Positions 21,270-32,616 of a stretch of DNA of 64,000 nucleotides are shown here, piece by piece. The stretch is from the NCBI GenBank assembly GCA_009746045.1, contig RPFO01000448.1, forward strand, positions 3,960,419-4,024,418. Direction: 5' to 3'. Below the pieces are notes generated by a model. The model saw only the letters and a list, made by a program, of their open reading frames with translations. It had not been told where the DNA came from and made no database searches. The stretch comes from Mesostigma viride. Its lineage: Eukaryota; Streptophyta; Mesostigmatophyceae; Mesostigmatales; Mesostigmataceae. How positions within the stretch are numbered: position 1 is the stretch's first letter; each line of letters starts with the position of its first letter. The position numbers and the translations under genes are program-made.

Positions 21270-22440
21270 ATGCCTCCGTTGGGAGATCATGTAGCACATA
21301 TTCCATGATGGATGGGGTGGAGGAAGCCGCGTAATCGAACTATCCTAACTCTAACACTATACTTTTCGTCCGAGGGTGGTAAAAAGCATCCGAGGCGTAA
21401 ATTACGAGGTCTTATCTTACTACCTAGATCCGAGGCGTGAGATCCAACGCCGTAATCATTACGACGTCGTAGGATGATAGGTAGTAATTTTACTAGCCGT
21501 AAGTAGAAGTAACGTTACGACTGCACATCTTTGGTAGTACATTACCGACAGCGTAAATTACCGCGACGGGTCTTGGTTGGTAATCTACCACCTGTAGATT
21601 AGGTGCCAGTGATCCGATGCTGTAAGATACGTTTCAGTAAGTTACTTCGGGGATCTTTGCCTGTACACGGCCAGATGGATAATTATATTGTAATGGAGAA
21701 GTGGGAGAACGTGCGTGTCTATTAGCAAATGCAGCGAAATATAAAAATGTAGTTATCAGCCTTTTTCGCCTATTCAGCAGTTGTCGTTGTCGGCCGTTGT
21801 CATTAAGCGGCTATAGATTATGTGTGCTGGGGCCGGTGAAAAGACGCTAGCAAAGTTCGTCTGAATGGCGTCCAATGGAGGGGATTTTATTCTTAGTGGA
21901 TTGTTGGACGAGGAGAAGGCGAGGTTGCTGGCGGAGAATGCGAAAGAGCAGAGGGAAGCAGCGGAAGCCGTGCGTGGAAGATGAGGTAACGGGATGGAGT
22001 GTGGGCCCTGGCTTCTGGTTATGAAATGATGGCGGTTGCAGGCCAGCCGTGCTCGCTGGTAATGGGTGCGTGGTGTTGAAATCCAAGTTCTGCGCATATT
22101 CTGTTCTTTGGTCAATGATTGAAGGGATGTCGCCTTGTTTTATTTTTGTGCATCTGCGTCCCGTCGTGACTGCCTCGTCATGGACGCCCAGGCGTAGAAG
22201 TTCGAACGAGGGAATGAATTTTACTAGCTGCTATCTAGTCTAGAAAATCCTAACTACACTACTCATCAAAACGCCGCCTCCGCTTGGGGGGAGGGGGCTT
22301 GCCCACAGGGTCGGGGGTGTGCGCCTTGACAATCCTCTTCCACCGCGTCTTGTCCTGCATGGCAGTCCAAAGACGGGAGAGAGAGTGGATGCGGTGCTCA
22401 AACTGGGCTGGGACCACTTAGGTCGTCCAGCAACATCTGG
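21270..22440 (-). mobile_element. LINE subfamily A 3' end split by an insertion
   Basis: The pieces 21270-21355 and about 22236-22440 align with the uninterrupted subfamily-A tail at 33799-34020, so about 880 bp was inserted between them. The outer end has the terminal motif (inverted) with CTCC/GGAG arms and CAAC loop. The inner piece codes, on the minus strand, the ORF2 C terminus rich in proline and arginine. Confidence 0.7.
21356..22235. mobile_element. Unclassified 0.88-kb insertion with many GTAA/TTAC palindromes
   Basis: Bounded by the two halves of an interrupted LINE tail. From 21395 to 21670 it is packed with GTAA and TTAC words in both orientations, for example CGTAATCATTACG. At 21865-21984 lies a 39-codon plus-strand frame, MASNGGDFILSGLLDEEKAR and on, of charged helical composition. 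A possible GT donor overlaps its stop, so it might be a first exon. Terminal repeats and target duplication were not resolved. Confidence 0.45.
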
Positions 22441-22699
22441 TATATGTAGGTGGTATATTATATGTAGGGTAATAGGTGGTATATGAGGATTATATCCCCT
22501 TCTCTCTATTAACTATATCAAGGACTATGATGCCAGATCTCCTTTGCGGCCGTTCCGAGCTTGGCACTGGATTCCTTGTCCACACCGCCGCGTCGCTGCA
22601 GCAACACGATGTTTTCTGGCCAGCATATACGCGGGCTTTTGGTTCCCGCCGCACATTCGAAAGTGCTGTCCTCCGGATCGATTTTTGCCTTTCATTAAT

Positions 22700-22740
22700 T
22701 AATTAATTAAACACGTGCTCCCGTTGGGGAGTCTCAGAGC
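22700..22740 (-). mobile_element. Solo LINE-B 3' terminal hairpin
   Basis: TTAATTAATTAATTAA followed by the inverted terminal hairpin (GCTCCCGTTGGGGAGTC). The sequence beyond it does not match the subfamily-B body, so this is a very short insertion or a relic. Confidence 0.55.
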
Positions 22741-22920
22741 ACCGAAGTGCTTTTAATCCCTGTGTGTGCACAACAGGAGAAAGGGCAGAGACCCCCAGTC
22801 TCCTTCATGCCAAAGGCATGCCACAGCTGCGTTCGGGCGCGCCAGCTGAACGGACACGCTAACGATCTGGCAATTTGCCTTTCAGCACCGTGTGCAGTTC
22901 TTGGACGTTTGCATGGAAAC

Positions 22921-23330
22921 ATTAATTAATTAATTAGACTCGTGCTCCCGTTGGGGAGTCACGGAGCATTAACCCCGATGGATGGATGGGTGGCCGGGTG
23001 CAAACAATCCTACCGGTCTTAGAAGCTATCTACATCAGCTACCTACGGCATCTATCTAACAGCATTACTACCTACAACATCTATCTATACAGCACTGGCG
23101 TGCCTCCCACGGGTTTGTACACGCGGGTGCTTCCCCACAGGGGGGGCTCGTTGTCCTAGAGCTATGACCTGGGCCCACTTGGCCTTGTCCATGATCATCT
23201 TCGTCCAAATCACGGAGAGGCCTAGCCCCCCCATGCATGTCCTCTACTAGCTGTTCTTTGAAGGTGCGGGCCTTGCGGCGTCTAACATCACTGGGCCCGG
23301 CCCACGTCAGGAGGTTGGAAACATGCCATG
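22921..23330 (-). mobile_element. LINE subfamily B, 3' end
   Basis: Order on the plus strand: AATTAATTAATTA, inverted terminal hairpin, short (GATG)n, 3' UTR, and the ORF2 C-terminal region up to about 23320. It matches 6611-7010 and, inverted, 250-430. It is truncated at its 5' side. Confidence 0.75.
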
Positions 23331-23544
23331 GCTAACGTCGGTAATGAATGACTGGCTAGACCTTTTCAGTGGTTTTACATTTGCGGGTATTTCCTCGTAC
23401 ATGGTGGGAGAGCAACCGCAGCAATGGTGCCTCACCACTAGACACTAGTTTTCTCACTTCAGACACTCCCGGCCAGTTAGGCTCGAAACACACGCCCTGA
23501 TCAAGCAAGCTGTTAAACCGGCCCCACCGTCTAGGTCATTAATT

Positions 23545-23860
23545 AATTAATTAGGATCATATCTCCGTTGGGAATATATGTAGCACATATCCCAGAGAAG
23601 GGGCATATGACATTCTAAGCTACTTCCTGCAAGGGTGGGAATGTGAACAACCCTTGCTCTAGGTGCACCAAGGGCACCTGCACCACCAGAGCTATCAAGC
23701 TCAACCCAACTAAGGGGAGCCGGCCTGTCATGCCGGGGGGGATCAGATCATCATGGCTATACAAGAGCTAGAGCGTGGCATCTCAGCAGAGAGCAGCTCT
23801 CTGCATGGGCACAGCATAACTAGATAAAGCTAGGCATCATCTGGAGTCTCCCGACGGAGG
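23545..23860 (-). mobile_element. LINE subfamily C tail followed by a subfamily-A-like terminus
   Basis: 23545-23820 is the inverse of 39600-39870, with an AT-rich border and a CAAC-loop hairpin at about 23563-23575. At 23845-23880 a plus-strand terminus, CTCCCGACGGAGGCATG and TATAATTTAATT, follows. The chromovirus is inserted just beyond it. Confidence 0.6.
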
Positions 23861-23897
23861 CATGTTATAATTTAATTTTTTTAAAAAATTAATCTGG

Positions 23898-24600
23898 TGT
23901 AACAACCAAATGTTACATCCAAAGTTTTCCTACTGTTGAATCTTATTATGAGTTCTTTAGGACAATTATTTGAGAAGTTAGGAGGCTTCGACGTCTGATA
24001 GATATTGGGCCTGTTGAGATCTGTCGAATCTATTGTTCTACCCTCATTGGTCGTGGCCTGATCCACGTAGGGTACTTTGCATGGTGTTGTTTAGTCAGTC
24101 AAAGATTCTCTGCAGTACCGTTGTACCTGGTGGATTTGGTTCCAGGTCCTTGAGATTTCGTATGTGCTGGCTTTGTGTTGTGTGGAGGATTCGGAGGCTA
24201 AGATCTTATCTTGAGTGATCCTCACTTTTGATTGGTCCTTCCGGGTTAGGGTTGGATGGATGCTGCGTGCACGATGACTTTTATCCTGTTTGGGGCGGCC
24301 GTGCATGTGTGCGTACGTGAGAGCTAAAGCTATGGTGTAATTCAAGGGTTTCCTTGTTTCATCAATCAAACAACCCTTGCCAAAAGTCAACTATAACTTC
24401 AACAGATAGTCGACTTGGATATAACTTGTCTGTTGTGTCTAACAAGGGTGGGGACTCATTCCCTTAACTGTTGAAGATCCATCTTCATTGCTTCTCTGGA
24501 CGTGAAGTTATCTGTCGCGACTCCAACCCAGGTATAAAGATCTTTTCACGCTAATGTTGATACTGAGGCTGTTGCAAACACAACATTTTTAGTCGTTACA
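23898..24600 (+). repeat. 5' LTR
   Basis: 703 bp, starting TGTAACAACC and ending CGTTACA. A TATA-like GTATAAAGA lies near 24532, about 60 bp before the LTR end, and could direct transcription with a short R-U5. An internal minus-strand frame is only a shadow. Confidence 0.95.
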
Positions 24601-24601
24601 T

Positions 24602-24613
24602 TGGTATCGGAGG
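24602..24613 (+). promoter_or_regulatory. Primer binding site, probably initiator tRNA-Met
   Basis: TGGTATCGGAGG starts one base after the LTR and matches 10 of 12 bases of the plant-type initiator tRNA-Met primer site TGGTATCAGAGC. Reverse transcription of the minus strand would start here. Confidence 0.75.
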
Positions 24614-24819
24614 TTTCTACCTAGGTGTTGGTTGTCTTGACAGTATTAGTTCACGATTAACAATGGAATTCTTGCCAGACCCAGAGAGGGTACGTTATGC
24701 TGTGTATTCGGACAGTTCTTAAGAGTGTGACTCATCCTTATGTGACAGTCTTGCTCTGAGAACTGCCTTGAGCCCATAAGTCTCTAACGTTCCCCAGTCC
24801 GGCATGCGCGACCCATGGA

Positions 24820-26607
24820 GTGATGAGTAACCCGGAGACACAACCACCGTTATCAAGTAAGAGAGTTGAAGATGCAACCACATCTTTAGCAGCTCAACGG
24901 ACGACCGGTGATGAAAGGGTTTCATCATCTACTCCCAGACGTCAACTATTTGGAGATACCACCTTAATGTCTGCTTCCCGCAGATATTCGCTGTCGGTCG
25001 GCCCAAAGTTCTCCATCTTGCCCCTCGGTGTGCAACCAGGCGAGCCCTCCCTGCGTGGCATTGGTAGAGGTGTACCACGGTTCTCCAACGTGGGGACACG
25101 CGTTCGCCAGCACCCGAATACGGTTCGGCTATTCGTTTTGGCTACAACACGGTGCCGGGGCGAGACGGCACTCGGCTAGCGGCTGACGAGCTGACAGCGG
25201 AGAAAATTCGATTACAACATGAACGTGAGGAAGCTGCGAGAGCTAGAAGTGTGGCGGAAGCGCTGGAGAAGAGTGTGGGTAGGACTATTGCGCGTGTGCA
25301 GCAACTTGAGTCGCAAGGGCAGGCGGGCGATGGAGAGTCTGTTTTCGTGGATCAACCGTCTCCAACACTGGGTATACGAGGGTATATGCGGTTGACGCTC
25401 CTTTTGTTGATGAAGGGACAGATGCACAGGGGCATGAGCCTCCACGGCTCTCGGTGGCTGCGACATTGTCGGAGAATCAGAATGCACCACACGCCCCAGT
25501 GATGGAGCTCACGTCTTTGTATCCTCGTACTGTTCCTTTTCCTAAGGTGGAGTCGGTAGACAAGCTATCGCTGACCAACCTTACCCATCGCAGCTTCGAC
25601 CATTTCTCCACCAAGTTTCAGGATGTCTTCGCTATCCACTTCGCCAACTATGGGCCCAAGGCAGAGGAACGTCTCACGATGGACATCCAGAAGAGAATGG
25701 TTAGGCAGCGGATGAGCGACAGTGCCAGCGACCGTTTTGATGAGTTTTTGCGTTCTGTGGCTGGACGTGCGTGTACCGACCTCCCCTCTCTCCTATTGGG
25801 CTTTCGCCGGTTTCTGTTACCCCAGGATCAGCTTCGCATGGATCGGGACGCACTGGCTAACTGTACGCAGGCTGGTTTGACGCTGCCACAGTTCGTGGAG
25901 CAATTCACCAACCTTAGAGCCAAGATTCCCAATGCTCTGACGCAGAGGCACTTCACAGACTACTGCATGGCATGGCTCCACACGTGCGACTGGATGTGGA
26001 CAAGCACTTCTCCCAGTTCGACTACGTGGATTGGCAATGGGACAAGGTGTTGTCTTATGTGCTTACCCTTTGTCGTGTGCCTGCTTTTTCTGTCAAGTGG
26101 GAACCTGTGGCCACGCCAGTGCCACCCATCAAGAAGTCCCTGAACCAGCTGGATGACCTCCTGGGGGAACTCAATGCATTGGATCCCACCCAGGGTAACT
26201 GTTTTATCTGCAACCAGCCAGGTCACTTTGCACGGGACTGCCCTAGACGGGACCAGTTTCCCCCTGCCACGAGAGGACCTTTTGGCGCCCTGCCATCTCC
26301 CAGGCCACCCAACCTTCCTCCTGGCGTTCCTGCTGGCGATCACCGGATGCAGCCAGGGTTCCAGCCCAACTTCCAGCCCTCTGGGAGGTTCCAGTCCCGC
26401 GCTAGGCCCTTCAGCAGACAGGATAAGCGTAGGATGGTGAACGCTCTCATGCAGCTGCTGGCAGATGAGGAGGATGGGGGGACGAGGATGAGCCTCCAGC
26501 ACCACCTGAGCAGCTTCCACCATCGGGCAGTGGAGCATCCCCAGACCCACCTGAGTCAAAAAACTAGTTGGGTCCCCAGGTCATCCTTCTGTCATGGCCA
26601 GGTCTGA
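24820..26607 (+). pseudogene. gag: gag (nucleocapsid) region of the chromovirus, frame-interrupted
   Basis: Begins at ATG 24820 with a Ser/Thr-rich N terminus. The reading frame changes near 25145, 25375 and 25965. The middle (about 25500-25950) is the helical capsid-like region, and the end has one CCHC zinc knuckle at 26200-26241 (CFICNQPGHFARDC) followed by a Pro/Phe/Arg-rich tail. Gag packages the element RNA. The stop at 26605-26607 overlaps the protease frame by 14 bases, in a different frame. Confidence 0.8.
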
Positions 26608-27529
26608 CCTGCCTGCTGTTGACGTTAGGCCAGTGAACACTGTGGGTGCTTCTGACCCTGCTGTCCCTGTGGGTCCTCCTGTACCAGGTCACTTACTCAA
26701 GTTTCAGGCTAGGCTCCTCAACGTGCCAGTCCCCTTGGCTCAGCCAGCTTGCTTGTTTATGATTGATTCTGGTGCTGGCAGTAATTATATTGCTGCATCC
26801 TTGGTGCAGGAGCTGAAGTTGCCTGTGTTGGCCCACCCCACACCTGTCATGGTGCAGTATTCTGATGGCAGGAGAAGCTGCTCACCTGGCTATGTGCAGC
26901 TCATCTTCCAAGTTTGTTCATCCCAGACTTTGGAAGTGACAGCAGATGTCATTCCCCTCACGGCAGCGGATGTGATTTTGGGGATCCCATGGTTGTCTGA
27001 CACCAATCCTGCTATTTCTTGGCCTGACAGGGTGGTCCAGTTCAAGGATGGGACAGTGTGGGATGCTACCTGTGTGTTGCCAGGGGGGAGAAGAACAGCC
27101 ACTGAGTGCTGTTCCACACAGACAGCTGTCAATGATGGCAAGGGAGGGGAAGCAGGTGCGAAAGGGGTGGATCAAGAGCCGACTTTGGAGGAGAAACGGG
27201 CTGCCCTACTGAAGCATGTGTGGTCTGCCAAGCATACTCTGTCTTATTTGGCCACCTATCCAGTGGAACACATCTTTTTCCTGCATTTGGTGCCTAATGA
27301 ACCTGAGTCTGCTAGTGGTCATTCTGTCAATGCTGTCAGTTCTACTGTCACCACTGAGCAACAACAGCAGCATGATGCCTTGTTGGACAGGTATGGAGCC
27401 ATCTTTGAGGACAAGATGCCCCAGTATCCTCCTGAGGGACCCATCACACATGTCATCAAGTTGGTAGAGGGTGCTCGTCCTCCTTTGTGCCTATGTACAG
27501 GATGGGCCCTGCAGAGATGGCAGAGCTGA
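26594..27529 (+). CDS. Aspartic protease region of pol
   Basis: ATG 26594 overlaps the end of gag in another frame. The retropepsin active site DSGAG is at 26765-26779, followed by ADVILGIPWL near 26965-26995. The protease matures the polyprotein. The frame continues through a linker with a Glu/Lys-rich part and then shifts at about 27485, just before the reverse transcriptase. Confidence 0.8.
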   Translation: MARSDLPAVDVRPVNTVGASDPAVPVGPPVPGHLLKFQARLLNVPVPLAQPACLFMIDSGAGSNYIAASLVQELKLPVLAHPTPVMVQYSDGRRSCSPGYVQLIFQVCSSQTLEVTADVIPLTAADVILGIPWLSDTNPAISWPDRVVQFKDGTVWDATCVLPGGRRTATECCSTQTAVNDGKGGEAGAKGVDQEPTLEEKRAALLKHVWSAKHTLSYLATYPVEHIFFLHLVPNEPESASGHSVNAVSSTVTTEQQQQHDALLDRYGAIFEDKMPQYPPEGPITHVIKLVEGARPPLCLCTGWALQRWQS

Positions 27530-29772
27530 AGACCATACTTATTGGCCTGTTGGAGGCTGGTCTGATCCTCCCAGCTAACAGTCCTTTCAGTTCTGGGTGT
27601 TTGCTTGTACCCAAGCATGATGGGGGGTGGAGGTTGTGCATTGACCTGAGGGGACTGAACAAGGTGACTGTCAAGTCCAGGTACCCTCTGCCCAGAATTG
27701 ATGAGTTGCTGGAGAGGACTGCAGGAGCTGCCTTCTTTACCAAGTTTGACCTCAGGCATGCTTTCTGGCAGATCAGGGTGGCTACTGAGGACATCCCCAA
27801 GACGGCCTTTTCTACCCCATGGGGACAGTTCCAGTGGACAGTAATGCCCATGGGTGCCTCTAACAGTCCTGCCACTATGCAGATGTTTGTCAATGCCATC
27901 TTTGGCCACCTGACTGGAAATGCCCTGCCCCAGATCTCACCTGACCTTCGCAACCCCAGGTTCAAGGACATTGCCCACTTGTGTGACACTACCAGGGTGG
28001 TCTTCAGGACTTGTGTGGTCGTCTACCTGGACGACATTCTGGTACACTCTCGTACCTTCAGGGAGCACCTGGAGAACGTGGAGGAGGTCCTTAAGGTGAT
28101 CCATCAGTATCATCTGTCGGTGAAGAGGTCCAAGGTGGAGTGGGGCCAAGAGGTGAAGTTTCTGGGCTACCAGCTGAGCGCTGCAGGTATGACTCCTGAG
28201 GCCAGCAAGGTCTCTGCTGTTTTGGAGTGGCCTGTGTTGAAGTCAGCTCAGGATGTCAGATCCTTTCTGGGCCTGGTGGGCTGGTACCGACGGTTCATTC
28301 CCTGACATGGCGGCCATCTCTGGTCCCCTGTTAGCCCTGCTCAAGAAGGATGTCCCTTTGAATGGACTGCAGCATGCCAGCAAGCTTTTGATGTGTTGAA
28401 GCAGAAGCTTACCACTGCTCCCTTGTTGGTGGGCCCCAACCCAGACTTGCCATACCAGGTTAGGTCTGACGCCTCACAGGGTGCTATTGGTGCAGTACTA
28501 ATGCAAGATCATGGTAAGGGCCCTCAACCAGTGGAATACATGTCCAGGAGTATGACGTCTGCAGAACGTAACTACCCTGTTCATGAGCAAGAGCTGTTGG
28601 GATTGGTGGTGGCCTGTCACAAGTGGGAACACCTACTGAAGGGGGCCCAGTTTTCTGTGGCCAGCAGCGCCAGAGATGGGCAGGGCAACGAGTCTATTAC
28701 CCTGATGACTGACCACAGGCCCTTGGTACATGTGTTGGAACAGACCCGGATGAGTAAGAGGATGGCTGGATGGATGGAGTTCCTGGGGGGGTTTGGACCT
28801 TTCTCTGTGAGGTACATTCCTGGTACGCAGAATGTGGTGCCTGACGCCCTGTCCAGGAGGAGGGATTTGATGGGAAGTTTTCATGAGGACTTGGACATCT
28901 GTGCTGCCCTGATTTCTGTGGTAGAGTGTGGAGCCTTGACTAGAGCTCAGGCCAACAACCAGAAGGTTTCTCAACTGTTGACACCACCTGTAGGGAATAA
29001 CGGTGGTCCCGTGATGCTCATCGACCAGGGCTCTGTCCCAGAGTTGACAGGCGTCCAGGAGGGTGTCCAGTCACTGTCTGACAGTCTTAGGAGAAGTCCT
29101 GAAGGTGTGGTGCCCACTCCCACAGAGCAGCCAGGTGAGGGAGGCCCTGCTAGGCGCAGCAGAGGTAGGCCCAGGAAGTGGGTCATGGACCCTGTGTTGG
29201 TAGGCCGGTCCAAGGTGTTGGCCTCTCAGGTGATGGCAAGGTCAAAAGGGCCTATAGCTACTACTGTCTCATCCAAGCAGTTGGTGGCTAGCCCTGGGCA
29301 GGAAGAGGAGATGCAGATGCAGCCCCTGGGACCTGACAAGGACCTGGTGTTGCCTAACCCTTTAAATATTTCCCTGCTGGACGTCATCAAGGCCTTCACC
29401 AAGACGGAGGACATGGCTACTGCAGCTATCCAGAGGGGCAACTTTGGCAATAGACCTGTAGAATACTGGGAGGGCGTTCTGTATGTTCACACTCATGATG
29501 CAGAGCACACGGTGACTAGAAAAGTGTATGTGCCTGAGATGGCCATTCCCACAGTGTTACATTGTTTCCATGACGATGTGACTGCGTGTCATCCTGGTTA
29601 TGCTAAGCTACTGCATGAGGTGCAGCAGAGGTTTTGGTGGCCTGGCCTTTATCAGGATGTTAAGGCCTATGTGGATTCCTGTGACTCCTGCCAGAGAAAT
29701 AAGGTCAGGAACCAAGCCACGCCCATTTTCCCATGGCTATGCCCATTCCCCTGCGCCCTTGGATCAGTGTGA
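27487..29772 (+). pseudogene. pol: Reverse transcriptase and RNase H region, frame-interrupted
   Basis: RT motifs in order: LVPKHDGGWRLCIDLRGLN near 27605, FFTKFDLRHAFWQIRV near 27735, the catalytic YLDD at 28024-28035, and VKFLGYQLS near 28155. A stop at 28303-28305 follows VGWYRRFIP. The frame reopens for RNase H (28393 on), with SDASQGAIGAVL, EQELLGLV and TDHRPL, then a linker and the integrase zinc-binding HHCC region (about 29555-29700). The break at 28303-28350 involves a short C run and a short T run. Confidence 0.88.
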
Positions 29773-30422
29773 CTATGGATTTTATCTGTGGTCTTCCCAT
29801 GTCAGATGGTGGCAATGACAGGATCCTTGTGGTCATGGACAGGCTGTCCAGGATGTGCCATCTGATTCCTTGCAATACTCATCTCACCGCTGTACAGTGT
29901 GTAGATTTGTTTATGAAGGAGATCTACCGTCTGCACGGCATGCCTAGAGTGATCATCACTGATCAGGACCCCCTTTGGCTGTCAGGGTTTTGGAAGTCAT
30001 TCTTTGACATCCTAGACACTAAGCTGGCATTCGGTGTGGCATACAGGTGTGCCAGTACTGGGGCGGTGGAGAGGATGAACAGAATTGTCAGGGAGTGTCA
30101 AAAGCACTATTGTACACACGACAACAAGGACTGGGACAAGAAGATACCTTTCATAGAGTTCGCAATCAACAACTCTCCTCTGGCTCCTCACCAGATGTCC
30201 CCCTTCGTGATCTGCAATGGCCAGTGTCCCTTGACACCATTCGACTTGGAACTGCCTGACAGAGACGCTGAAGGCCCTTTCCAGCGACGTCTTGGTTCAG
30301 TCCAGCAGTTGTTGGCTTCCTTCCAGGAGGCTCACAGCATTGTGGCTACCCAGCTGTTGAGGACACAGGACAAATACCTGACTACGCCTGGCAGCAAACG
30401 GTGGCCAGTCATTCCTTTGTAG
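29733..30422 (+). pseudogene. pol: Integrase catalytic core region, frame-interrupted at both ends
   Basis: Continues the integrase after a frame change at about 29730, inside a CCATTTTCCC run. The catalytic D-D-E triad is visible in TMDFICGLP, VIITDQDPLW and GAVERMNRIV. The frame is lost again near 30410, before the C-terminal domain. The integrase inserts the cDNA into the genome and here presumably makes the 5-bp target duplication. Confidence 0.85.
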
Positions 30423-30928
30423 CTCCTGGGGACTTGGTGTTGCTGGAAGCCAACAGAGTGCTGCCTGAGAAGGAGCAATGCAGGAAACTGCAACCACTCT
30501 GGTTGGGTCCTTACCCAGTGTTGGCAACCTTCCACTATGGTACAGTGGTCCAGGTCCAAGTGCCTTCTCACTGGAAGCTCAGGAATAATATTTTTCACCT
30601 AGCCCAGCTGAAGCTGTACAGGCGCAACACCTTACCAGGCAGATTGTCTGCCCCTTTGCCTTATGAATTGGATTCTGAGGGGGAGAAGATCTATGAAGTG
30701 GAGCGGTTGTTGGCTCACAGGGTGAAGGGGAAAGGTCGTACCAAACAGTTGCAGTTTAAGGTACACTGGAAGGGAGAGCTAGAGGTGACTGCTACGTGGC
30801 TGTGGTTGTCTGATCTCACCAACAGTCACTCTGCTGTACTAGAGTATTGTCAGCGTCATGGTATCACCTTGCCTGAGTGGTATGTCATGGGCTCTGAGCG
30901 GTGTGCTCCCCTTCATAGCTCCCAGTGA
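30401..30928 (+). CDS. Integrase C terminus with chromodomain
   Basis: The frame carries the GPY-type module (LQPLWLGPYPVLATFHYGTV) and then a chromodomain from about 30690 to 30880: YEVERLLAHR, QFKVHWKGE and TATWLWLSDL, ending in LEYCQRHG. The aromatic positions expected to bind methylated histone tails are largely present. Chromodomains steer chromoviruses toward marked chromatin. It is the 3' end of pol, separated from the integrase core by one frame change. Confidence 0.85.
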   Translation: MASHSFVAPGDLVLLEANRVLPEKEQCRKLQPLWLGPYPVLATFHYGTVVQVQVPSHWKLRNNIFHLAQLKLYRRNTLPGRLSAPLPYELDSEGEKIYEVERLLAHRVKGKGRTKQLQFKVHWKGELEVTATWLWLSDLTNSHSAVLEYCQRHGITLPEWYVMGSERCAPLHSSQ

Positions 30929-30976
30929 GCACTGCTAACACCTCTTTTTGGTGTTTTGTGTCTGTGGTTGCCAGCC

Positions 30977-32238
30977 ATGGCCGACTCCCATCCGGAGGGG
31001 ACACCCAGGCCACCTGCACGAACCCAAGAGGACGTGAGGGCTACGTATGTCTTTCAGCACGACTACGCTGGCCCCAGAGCCCGGGCCCTTCGATCCAGGA
31101 AGACGCTGGGTTTGTGGAAGCCCATTTTCTCAATCTGTTCCAGCGTATGGTACATGATCAGCAACGGCACGAGCAGCGTCACGGGGCCTTGATAACCAGG
31201 TTGATTAATGTGGAGGGTCTGGTTACTCAGATGGCAGAACACTTGAGGGCTGGGCACATTCCAACTGTGGGTTCTGCTGTGCCTGCAGTTTCTGAGGCTC
31301 CAGTAGCTCAGGAGGCTATCCCCACCCCGGTGGTCTCAGTCCCCTCTCCTACGGAGGCTCCTCCACCCCCTAAGGTGGTGGTACACTTGCCCAGGTCAGC
31401 TGTTCCAACAAAACAGGTGGAGCAGTTCTTGGACCACCGTAATTGTGCTCCTGGACAGTGCGAGTGGTGTAAATCCTTGTACACAGCCATGCAGGCATTG
31501 GATCAGACAGTGGTGGAGGAGGGTGAACTAGTACCTGAGGGTATGGTAGAGTTGGCCCTTGACTGTCTGCCCCCCAGTCTCTGTGAGATTGGGTCACCTA
31601 TGGTGGCTTACATTATGCACACCGTCTTTGCAGTGTACCCGTGGCCTTCGTTTGACATGAGGCCGGTGGAGGGCCAGGACTTGATGGAGGCTCTGCCCAG
31701 TGACCTGAGACTCGCCTTTGCAGGGCTCAAGCCAGTTGGATATTCCCAGACCTACACTGAGCTACTTGAGCAGGCTGTCAAGCAGGGAGAGTTTGACCTT
31801 ACTCCGTCGTCCAACTGCTCTGTGATGTCTTGTTTTCCACGCAAGGACAGCACAGTCTTTGTGGGGCTGCAGTTACCAAAGTTCCCTAACGAGCTGAGGG
31901 CCAGGCTCACACCTTTGAGGGTGCTGGTACCCATCTTGGGCGCCAGGTGGGGGCCTATCAAGGCCTTTCTACAGCTGTGGTGGGCCTATAGCAGCTGGCT
32001 ATGTCGCCATAAGACTGCCAGTGGCTGGGTCTTCGATCCCCTCCGACAGGCTGTGGTCACTCTGTCCTACCCTGCCCAGTGCAGTAGGTTTTCAGCTGAG
32101 TTGGGCAAGGCTGCTGAGACCTGCTTGGATATTCAGGTCAGCAGGAACTGGCCAGATCTGGTGTCCATGGTGGAGCATTTCCCAGTGTTTGGAACGAGGG
32201 GAAAGGATATGAAGAAGGGGGATTGGTTCACTCTGTGA
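30977..32238 (+). CDS. Extra unrecognised ORF after the chromodomain
   Basis: Most Ty3/gypsy chromoviruses end with pol. Here about 1.26 kb more is coding-like. ATG 30977 opens a frame that seems to shift near 31105 into the frame running to the stop at 32236-32238. Within that frame the first ATG is 31147 (363 aa). It has a helical, glutamine/arginine-rich start, a long Pro/Val/Ala-rich linker, then a compact region holding HRNCAPGQCEWC, a possible H/C metal site, and a tryptophan-rich end. No membrane segment was seen, so it is not a typical env. I do not recognise the family; a second Gag-like or an RNA- or chromatin-binding accessory protein is possible. Confidence 0.6.
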
Positions 32239-32602
32239 AGGGTTCCAGGATGGTTGGAGATGGGCTGTGGAGTGAGGTGGGGATCCAGAATGGAGGCGAC
32301 CAGTTCTGATGTCCAGTCCAGATTTCCAGCAATGACAGTTCTGAGTTCATGGTAGCTTTGCAGTTGTATTATCCAGGCATGGTTGCCTGTGTGTTAGTCA
32401 CTTGATGACATTTCATCTGTGGGTGAATTTGTCTTATTCAGGGTTGACATGATCAGATGGTACTGAGATAGGAGGCCCTTTGGGGATGTAAAAACCCACT
32501 TGCTTGTCCCAAGAGGTGGTGGACTTCCTGTTTATTGTTGTGTTGTTTTGTGGAGGTTGTTGTTTTATTCTTCTTGGCTTCTAGGAACTGGGAGTTCCTG
32601 TC

Positions 32603-32616
32603 TTGAGGGGGAGATA
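32603..32616 (+). promoter_or_regulatory. Polypurine tract
   Basis: GAGGGGGAGATA directly precedes the 3' LTR, the usual plus-strand primer position. Confidence 0.75.

Noticed and set aside
24091-24390. 99-codon minus-strand frame occurring twice in the same form (also 32810-33109)
   Set aside because: It lies in both LTRs; the duplication is due to the LTRs being the same sequence, and no motif supports an antisense gene.
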